Shown piece after piece: positions 10,201 through 13,597 of a stretch of 13,597 bases of DNA. Under the pieces are notes generated by a model. That model was not told the origin of the DNA. It ran no database searches and saw only the letters and a program-made list of their open reading frames with translations. The number at the start of each line of letters is the position of its first letter. The stretch's first letter is position 1. The stretch is taken from positions 1 to 13,597 of the forward strand of contig JASHVH010000298.1 of the NCBI GenBank assembly GCA_030039575.1. Reading direction: 5' to 3'. Source of the DNA: Acidimicrobiales bacterium. GTDB lineage: Bacteria > Actinomycetota > Acidimicrobiia > Acidimicrobiales > Palsa-688. The translations under genes were made by a program, and so were the position numbers.

Positions 10201-10640
10201 GATGGGGTGCGCCGATTTCCTACCCTTATGATGCGCCGACCGGGCCCATTGTGGCCATCACCAACGAGTACGCCGGTTCGGACGGGGACATTTTCACTCA
10301 CGGTTTCAAGGTTTTCCGCCTCGGCCCGGTGGTAGGTGTGAGGACGTGGGGCGGCGTTGTCGGCATAGACATCCATCAGCCCTTGGTCGATGGGAGCGTG
10401 ACTACTCAGCCCGAATATGCCTTCTGGTTCGAGGACGTCGGCTGGTCGGTGGAGAACTACGGCAGCGACCCCGATGAAGAAGTCCTGTTCTACCCAAAGG
10501 ATTACGCCGCCGGGCGCGACCCGCAGCTGGAGCGAGCAGTCCAACTTGTCCTAGAAGGGCTCGAACGGTACCGGCCGGCGCTACCCGAGCTCGGGCAAAG
10601 GCCACAAAAAGTGCTGCCCGTTCTCCCCGCCAGGCGGTAG
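7293..10640 (+). CDS. tricorn protease homologue (S41-type serine peptidase)
   Basis: 1115-residue tricorn protease homologue, a large cytoplasmic peptidase that trims oligopeptides released by other proteases. The N-terminal half is a beta-propeller pair with repeated blades (VVSPDARMVAFTS, PSPDGSLLAI, AWSPDGRWVAYSY, SFDPTGSYLYFLS). A Pro/Ser/Gly/Glu-rich linker (about 540-568) precedes the second half of the propeller. The C1 domain follows, with Ser768-His769 in GELGTSHSYE; a PDZ-like domain at about 780-870 (GMAHLGADL to VLAVNGQPVDT); then the C2 core with the FNGGGHVSG oxyanion segment and the nucleophile Ser996 in AGSDGDIFTHGF. The acidic pair Glu1062-Glu1063 in DPDEEV occupies the place of tricorn Glu1023. 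All catalytic elements are present, so it should be active. The start could be GTG 7293, GTG 7296 or ATG 7299; no Shine-Dalgarno is present. No signal peptide. Confidence 0.95.
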   Translation: MVMTPQSSLGYLRSPSIGGDTVVFVTEDDLWSVPAEGGRARRLTADLLRIAAPVVSPDARMVAFTSVAQGNAEVYVVPVSGGTARRLTWLGAASSLGANVNPKALSWMPDGRLAFASDTKQPFSPLTMAYAMSSDGEQPPVGLGYGPVRDVSYGPGGGVVIGRNTGDPALWKRYRGGTAGAIWIDREGNGDFRLLLSPGTIAGNLASPMWVGNRIFFLSDHEGIGNLYSCSLAGDDITRHTDHEDHYARLASSDGRRIVYQVAARLWLYDPSVGTAREVPVELGSPRTQRQPRFVPADRYLSDYQLDKTGKRLVLNTRGKLFCFAPFDGPVVQPGSPQGVRYRLSSFLGSGTDIVTVSDASGFEAIEVHRATGGPGNGSEGVTTEELDIAGLGRVLELVPSPDGSLLAITNHKFQLLVVAAASGEVKLTDESLFGPVQGPAWSPDGRWVAYSYRASAKTSQVKLGDVQSGATFGVTEAQFRDTCPSFDPTGSYLYFLSQRTFDPVYDSLFFDLGFPLGARPYLVTLHAEAPSPFVVRPEPEEPSKEGSAARDNGSGEPSSGTPTGAPVRVDLGGIEQRVVQVPVPEARYQFIVALKNRLLLFSRPIEGSLERNFFQHAPPANGVLECYDLVEDRRETLLAEVADLAVSGDLSKLAYTTSAPGGGEGRRLRVVGPSSKPDEERANEPPGRRSGFVDLDRVRVLVDPGAEWAQMLREAWRLQLDHFWTADLSGVDWPGVLDRYLPLVERVSTRSELSDLIWELQGELGTSHSYEVGGEYRSAPPWGMAHLGADLVKDASGKWVVLRTARGSSWQPQEASPLRTPGAGVEAGTAVLAVNGQPVDTGAGPGPLLANQAGMPVELTVAGPTGPEPAKAGPRTVIVPTLRNERPLWYRDWVVANREKVRDATAGRAGYIHIPDMGPSGWSEFHRSFVAEIERDALVVDVRFNGGGHVSGLILEKLARHRIGWEVPRWGAPISYPYDAPTGPIVAITNEYAGSDGDIFTHGFKVFRLGPVVGVRTWGGVVGIDIHQPLVDGSVTTQPEYAFWFEDVGWSVENYGSDPDEEVLFYPKDYAAGRDPQLERAVQLVLEGLERYRPALPELGQRPQKVLPVLPARR

Positions 10641-10710
10641 CCCGCCGGCCACCTATGAAATTCCGGCCCACCTGCTGGAAAGGCTCATCCGACGCCCGCC
10701 GCGCAGCCAG

Positions 10711-11670
10711 TCAGCTCACAGGCGGCGGCACGCCCTGTGCGCTGTTGGACAGTACAACGTCCCAGCCACAGAGGGTGCACGCGTGCGCCAGGGCCGAGCG
10801 CCCGAATTCCAAGGCGGCGTTATAAGGGCCCGGAGCTGCGATCACGTCGGCCCAGTCCAGCACGTACTCGCCTAGCGTCGCCTCCCAGTGGGCGGCTGGT
10901 GGTGACAGCGTACCGGCTGCAAAGCCCTCGGGGGCGGGCATGGCAAACGCATAGAACGCCGCCCGCTGGTAGCGGTCGTCCCCGGGCCACCAGCCGACCA
11001 CGATCTGCTCGGCGTTAAAGGCGTTCCGGGTTATGAAGTCCTGTGACCGAGGGTCTGCGGCCCGCCCGTTGAAGAAGTTCACCGCCAGGTCGAACGCCCC
11101 CCACCAGGCGTTCACGTCGCTCGACCGGCCCCAGTACGGGCCGCGCAGTGCTGATAAAACAAGGGCCGCCCTGGTGGCGGCGGCGAAGTACGCCCCCACC
11201 TGGGCCGGGTCGTACGTGGCGTGCTGGCTGTCCTCCCCCAGGGACGTGCTCCACGGCACCTCTTGCGGCTTCGGGTTGATACTCACGGGCCCCGCCAACA
11301 ACTCGACCGCAGCGAGGACGTCCCGCGTGACCTCGCCTACTGAACGGTTGGGTGCGAGGGGGGCCCGGCGAGCGCGGCCGTCGCTGTGCTCCACCACCGC
11401 CTCGTGGGAATGGAGGTCAAGGGCGGCGACGAACGCCCCTGAGCCGTCGGGTGCCGGCAGCGGCGCCGTTTCCCAGCCCCGGGCGGTCAGGCGCAGCGCG
11501 GCGTGCTCGAGTTGCCACTGGGGCGGGGCCAGGGCCACCGCTAACTTGCCCAGCACCTGGGTGTGCATGTGGAGCGTGTCGCCTGTGGCTCGCCAGTTTT
11601 CGTACGACAGTTCCGGCCATGGCTGGGTGACGGGCAAACTTGGTCCTCTTCGGCCGTCGGCCGGTGTCAT
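10711..11670 (-). CDS. DUF5996 family protein
   Basis: 319-residue protein beginning MTPADGRRGPSLP and continuing with the DUF5996 hallmark WPELSYENWRATGDTLHMHT and KLAVALAPPQWQLEHAALRL. Further conserved-looking features are FVAALDLHSHEAVVEHSDGR, the aromatic stretch DVNAWWGAFDLAVNFFNGR, and VGWWPGDDRYQRAAFYAFAMP. It is rich in Trp, His and Asp, suggesting an enzyme or ligand-binding fold, but no function is established. A longer minus-strand frame reaches 11994, but its upstream part is an Arg/Pro-rich shadow of the preceding gene, so I place the start at ATG 11670, only 11 bases after the redoxin stop. No strong ribosome binding site is seen there, so translational coupling with the upstream gene is likely. 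It converges with the tricorn gene. Confidence 0.85.
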   Translation of the reverse strand: MTPADGRRGPSLPVTQPWPELSYENWRATGDTLHMHTQVLGKLAVALAPPQWQLEHAALRLTARGWETAPLPAPDGSGAFVAALDLHSHEAVVEHSDGRARRAPLAPNRSVGEVTRDVLAAVELLAGPVSINPKPQEVPWSTSLGEDSQHATYDPAQVGAYFAAATRAALVLSALRGPYWGRSSDVNAWWGAFDLAVNFFNGRAADPRSQDFITRNAFNAEQIVVGWWPGDDRYQRAAFYAFAMPAPEGFAAGTLSPPAAHWEATLGEYVLDWADVIAAPGPYNAALEFGRSALAHACTLCGWDVVLSNSAQGVPPPVS

Positions 11671-11681
11671 GGCATTTTCAC

Positions 11682-12707
11682 TTACCCGAACGTGAACACG
11701 AACGCCTCGAGCCCGGGGTCGAGGAACTCGGCCTCCAAGAGCCGCTCGGCTACGGGCCCAGGCTGGCGGACCAGCTGGTACAGACGATGCCAAGTGACCG
11801 TCCCGTTGCCGTCGTCGTCTACGTCGAGGCCGTGGGCGGCCGCGGGCGCCTCGCCGTCCAGGCGCACCCGGAAACGTACCGGTCCTTGGCCCATGGCCGG
11901 GCCCATCACCAGGTGAAGGTCGCGGGCGTGGAAGCGGCAGGAGATGACGCCGCCGGGCTCGGCCAGGGACACCGACACCATGCTCATCCTCCAATCACCG
12001 GACAAGGCCCACTCGTTGCGCCGTAAGGACGGAGGCGTTGTGTATACACGGCGCTCGTCCAGAACCGGACCGCCGGGGGAGGCGAACCCCTCGGTGCGCC
12101 GGTAGCCGAGGTAGTTCTCCGGCGAGCCCAGGTTGTCCCAGTCGGCCCCCAACTCCACGCCCCGCGGTGCGATTTGCACTACCTCACGGTCGATGTTGTT
12201 TACGCCGGCCTCGGCCAGCAGGGCCTGGAGCACGCGCTCGGACTCCACGTACTCGCCCTCGCCGAAGTAGTGGTGCCGGGCTCGCCCTTCAGCGTCACCG
12301 AAGTACAGGGCGGGCCAATAGTTGTTGGCGAACGCCCGCCAGATGGCGTAGTCGTTGTCCACCGCCACCGGGTAGCGGACGTCCATGTCGGTGAGCGCTC
12401 GATGAACATTGTCGAGATTTCCCTCGAACTCGAACTCGGGCGTCTGGACGCCAATCACCGCCAGGCCCTGGCCCGAGTACTTGTCCGCCCACGCCCGGAC
12501 GTAGGGAAGGGTGCGGATCCAGTTGATGCACGTGTACGTGCCGAAGCTGACGAGGACGGCCCGTCCCCGCACGGCTGGCCGTGTCAATGGTTGAGAGTTG
12601 ACCCACTCGGTGGCACCGTCGAAGGACGGGAGCTCACCCTCTAGAGGTAGGCGCATGGAGGGGGCGTCGCCGGTGGTACTACCGAACGGGCTGTGCAGGC
12701 GCAGCAT
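11682..12707 (-). CDS. DipZ-like redoxin (thioredoxin fold plus C-terminal beta domain), CxxW active site
   Basis: 341 residues. The thioredoxin/TlpA-like domain (about 28-175) contains VLVSFGTYTCINWIRTLPYV, where DipZ-type proteins have CxxC: here Cys60-Ile-Asn-Trp63, a single-cysteine CxxW site. It continues with GLAVIGVQTPEFEFE, YPVAVDNDYAIWRAF and the WPALYFGDAEGRARHHYFGE segment typical of this group. The C-terminal domain (about 200-341) matches the domain that follows the thioredoxin domain in mycobacterial DipZ: ENYLGYRRTEGF, NEWALSGDWRM, RFHARDLHLVMGP, VRFRVRLDGEAP and EFLDPGLEAFVFTFG. There is no membrane segment or signal peptide, so it is probably cytoplasmic. CxxW members I recall are common, so this is likely a family trait, giving one-cysteine peroxide or thiol chemistry rather than disulfide exchange. 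ATG 12707 is used; Met18 (12656) is an alternative, and neither has a clear ribosome binding site. DUF5996 follows 11 bases downstream. Confidence 0.88.
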   Translation of the reverse strand: MLRLHSPFGSTTGDAPSMRLPLEGELPSFDGATEWVNSQPLTRPAVRGRAVLVSFGTYTCINWIRTLPYVRAWADKYSGQGLAVIGVQTPEFEFEGNLDNVHRALTDMDVRYPVAVDNDYAIWRAFANNYWPALYFGDAEGRARHHYFGEGEYVESERVLQALLAEAGVNNIDREVVQIAPRGVELGADWDNLGSPENYLGYRRTEGFASPGGPVLDERRVYTTPPSLRRNEWALSGDWRMSMVSVSLAEPGGVISCRFHARDLHLVMGPAMGQGPVRFRVRLDGEAPAAAHGLDVDDDGNGTVTWHRLYQLVRQPGPVAERLLEAEFLDPGLEAFVFTFG

Positions 12708-12719
12708 GGGCCGGCGTGC

Positions 12720-12809
12720 TCAGCGGCGCGACCGGGGCGCCGGCCCCGACTTGGGCCGCGTCTCCGTGATGCCGGCGTGGGCCCGGGCCTTCGCGTACAG
12801 AACGTTCAT
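12720..12809 (-). CDS. possible 29-residue peptide upstream of the redoxin gene
   Basis: The minus-strand frame ATG 12809 to TGA 12720 encodes a basic peptide beginning MNVLYAKARAHAGITETRPK and ending RSRR. Nearly every codon ends in G or C, as in real genes here. AAAGGGG (12827-12821) lies 11 bases before the ATG, a somewhat long spacing. The stop is only 12 bases before the redoxin ATG, a leader-peptide-like or coupled position. No family is recognised; it could be chance in GC-rich DNA. Confidence 0.25.
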   Translation of the reverse strand: MNVLYAKARAHAGITETRPKSGPAPRSRR

Positions 12810-12815
12810 TTGCTG

Positions 12816-12881
12816 TCAGGCCCCTTTGTTTTCTCTGGCCGCCAGGCCCGCGGGCGCCAAGGCGTCGCCGGTAAGGGCCAT
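12816..12881 (-). CDS. possible 21-residue peptide upstream of the 29-residue frame
   Basis: The minus-strand frame ATG 12881 to TGA 12816 encodes MALTGDALAPAGLAARENKG plus a final Ala. It ends six bases before the ATG of the 29-residue frame, so the two could be coupled. No good ribosome binding site is seen and no family is recognised. It is reported only because of the tandem arrangement. Confidence 0.15.
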   Translation of the reverse strand: MALTGDALAPAGLAARENKGA

Positions 12882-12935
12882 GGCCGTTCCGTGGTTGGGC
12901 ACCAACGGGAGCCAGCGTAGACGGTTGATGAAAGG

Positions 12936-12957
12936 CCCGCCTCGAACTTCAGGCGGG
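12936..12957 (-). terminator. hairpin in the redoxin upstream region
   Basis: CCCGCCT (12936-12942) and AGGCGGG (12951-12957) form a perfect 7-bp stem with an eight-base loop. Read on the minus strand it is followed by CCTTTCATC, a weak T-run. It may be a terminator or part of a leader structure; I cannot decide. Confidence 0.4.
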
Positions 12958-12996
12958 TCGGGCAAAACCAAGAGGGGCGCGGCCCTGGGCCGTTTT

Positions 12997-13021
12997 GGGT
13001 TGGTGCGGATGAGGCCAACCC
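12997..13021 (-). other. hairpin in the redoxin upstream region
   Basis: GGGTTGG (12997-13003) and CCAACCC (13015-13021) form a perfect 7-bp stem with an 11-base loop. The minus strand downstream reads AAAACGG, so it is not a terminator on that strand. On the plus strand no T-run follows. Possible structured leader RNA. Confidence 0.35.
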
Positions 13022-13045
13022 GCCGGGCGCCGAACGCTGATGGGT

Positions 13046-13067
13046 AAAACCGGCGGGCCCGCCCGGC
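13046..13067 (-). terminator. terminator-like hairpin after the AIR-synthase-like gene
   Basis: On the minus strand, beginning two bases after the TGA (13070-13072), CCGGGCGGGCCCGCCGG can fold into a GC stem with one bulged G and then TTTTACCC. The T-run is only four long. If it works, the redoxin unit downstream needs its own promoter in the 12.8-13.0 kb gap. Confidence 0.5.
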
Positions 13068-13069
13068 TG

Positions 13070-13597
13070 TCAGCGGACGTCCTCGAAAAGGCGGCTGATC
13101 TCATCACGTTCGGGCCAAGCGACCGGGTTGTTGCGGGTGTCGACCACGCCCGCGCCACGTTCGGCAATGGCGATAACGGCCGCTTCGTGCCCTGCCGCCG
13201 AAAAGGCGCTCGCGACGCGCCCGGCCTCAGCCGCGTCAAAGGCGGCCAGCAGCGTGCCTGAGGCTAGCGTCGCCCACGGGTCTGCTCCGGCGGCCGTGCA
13301 GAGTGCGACCGCCGGCTCCCACCACAACACCGTGGTACGGTCGAGCCTGAGGCGGGCCCCGGAGGCGGCGGCTATCTCATGCAACCCGGCGGCAAGCCCG
13401 CCCTCTGTCGGGTCGTGCATTGCCGTTGCCCCCAGCCTGGCGGCCAGCAAAGCGACGTCGACGACCGATATGCCTGGAGTGTCAAGAGCTAGTTCGGCCG
13501 CCCGAAGATGTGCCGGTTCGACGTCTTCCACCAGGCCCCGGCCTTCCCGGGCGAGGACCGCGGCTCCCTCGACGGGGGCGCGGCCGACCTGGAAGAC
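13070..13597 (-). CDS. AIR-synthase-related / HypE-like protein, C-terminal part (5' truncated by window)
   Basis: Open on the minus strand to the window edge (175 residues seen), so the internal GTG at 13531 is not the start. The segment is the C-terminal domain of the AIR-synthase (PurM) superfamily: VFQVGRAPVEGAAVLAREG, then GISVVDVALLAARLGATAMH, the signature HDPTEGGLAAGLHEIAAASG, LWWEPAVALCTAAGADPWATLASGTLLAAF, and a final GHEAAVIAIAERGAGV. The DPTEGGL motif and the following GADPWATLASG correspond to the DPTRGGLA and GLDPL..AxEG pattern of HypE, the enzyme that dehydrates carbamoyl-thiol groups during hydrogenase cofactor assembly. Many orphan HypE-like paralogues exist outside hydrogenase operons, and no hydrogenase gene is seen here. 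SelD or ThiL kinship is also possible, since the ATP-binding N-terminal half is missing. A terminator-like hairpin follows the stop. Confidence 0.8.
   Translation of the reverse strand, partial: VFQVGRAPVEGAAVLAREGRGLVEDVEPAHLRAAELALDTPGISVVDVALLAARLGATAMHDPTEGGLAAGLHEIAAASGARLRLDRTTVLWWEPAVALCTAAGADPWATLASGTLLAAFDAAEAGRVASAFSAAGHEAAVIAIAERGAGVVDTRNNPVAWPERDEISRLFEDVR

Larger units (their letters stand above)
12708..13069. other. 362-base intergenic region, structured, no assured gene
   Basis: This is the longest non-coding gap in the window, lying between two minus-strand genes. It contains three hairpin candidates (13046-13067, 12997-13021, 12936-12957) and two very small minus-strand frames ending just before the redoxin gene. 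Plus-strand frames across it lack family features and ribosome binding sites. I recognise no known riboswitch or RNA family. Confidence 0.6.

Noticed and set aside
11671..11994. Upstream extension of the DUF5996 frame
   Set aside because: The translation is Arg/Pro/Gly-rich, lies antiparallel in logic to nothing known, and overlaps the real redoxin gene in another frame on the same strand; the conserved DUF5996 part begins after ATG 11670.
12598..13047. 149-residue plus-strand frame over the redoxin start and the intergenic gap
   Set aside because: It begins antisense within the redoxin gene, has no ribosome binding site, and its basic, Gly/Arg-rich translation shows no family features.
13042..13054. 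GGGTAAAACCGGC shared with the methyltransferase gene near 6203
   Set aside because: A single short match inside a coding region at the other site; no flanking similarity, so most likely chance.

Overview
The window is GC-rich (about two-thirds G+C by eye), densely coding, and most codons end in G or C. The furA-katG pair, with its Fur-type repressor immediately upstream of catalase-peroxidase, is a typical actinobacterial arrangement. The tricorn-type protease, the DUF2236/MpaB-type protein, the winged-helix methyltransferase and the DipZ-like redoxin also fit a GC-rich, aerobic actinobacterium. I cannot name a genus. No mobile element, CRISPR array, rRNA or tRNA was recognised.

Layout. (1) 1-920 (+): the C-terminal part of a zinc alcohol dehydrogenase, cut by the left edge, followed at once by a 53-codon orphan frame (913-1074) that looks like the tail of another protein. 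(2) 1297-4163 (+): the oxidative-stress unit, with a FurA-box-like promoter, furA, an unusual three-copy repeat junction containing a 12-codon mini-ORF, katG, and a hairpin terminator. (3) 4271-4930 (+): a YceH/DUF480 protein. (4) 5058-7238 (-): a DUF2236/MpaB-type heme oxygenase-family protein and, upstream of it on the same strand, a class I methyltransferase. (5) 7293-10640 (+): a full-length tricorn protease homologue, divergent from the methyltransferase. (6) 10711-12707 (-): a two-gene unit of a DipZ-like redoxin with a CxxW active site and a DUF5996 protein. (7) 12708-13069: a gene-poor stretch with several hairpins and two possible very small frames. (8) 13070-13597 (-): the C-terminal part of an AIR-synthase/HypE-like protein, cut by the right edge.

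How the genes may work together. FurA is expected to repress its own operon and katG, and to release it under peroxide or iron stress. KatG destroys peroxide. The redoxin/DUF5996 pair could belong to thiol or redox homeostasis, but only the redoxin fold supports that. The methyltransferase and DUF2236 genes may be co-transcribed, but no pathway is evident. The other genes look like ordinary housekeeping or accessory genes.

The most unusual point is the furA-katG junction. The furA stop codon lies inside a tandem repeat, and ATGA overlaps on both sides of a 12-codon frame could link translation of furA, the mini-ORF and katG. I found no convincing wholly new multi-gene system. The best leads are this junction, the structured 12.7-13.0 kb intergenic region, and the redoxin/DUF5996 pair.
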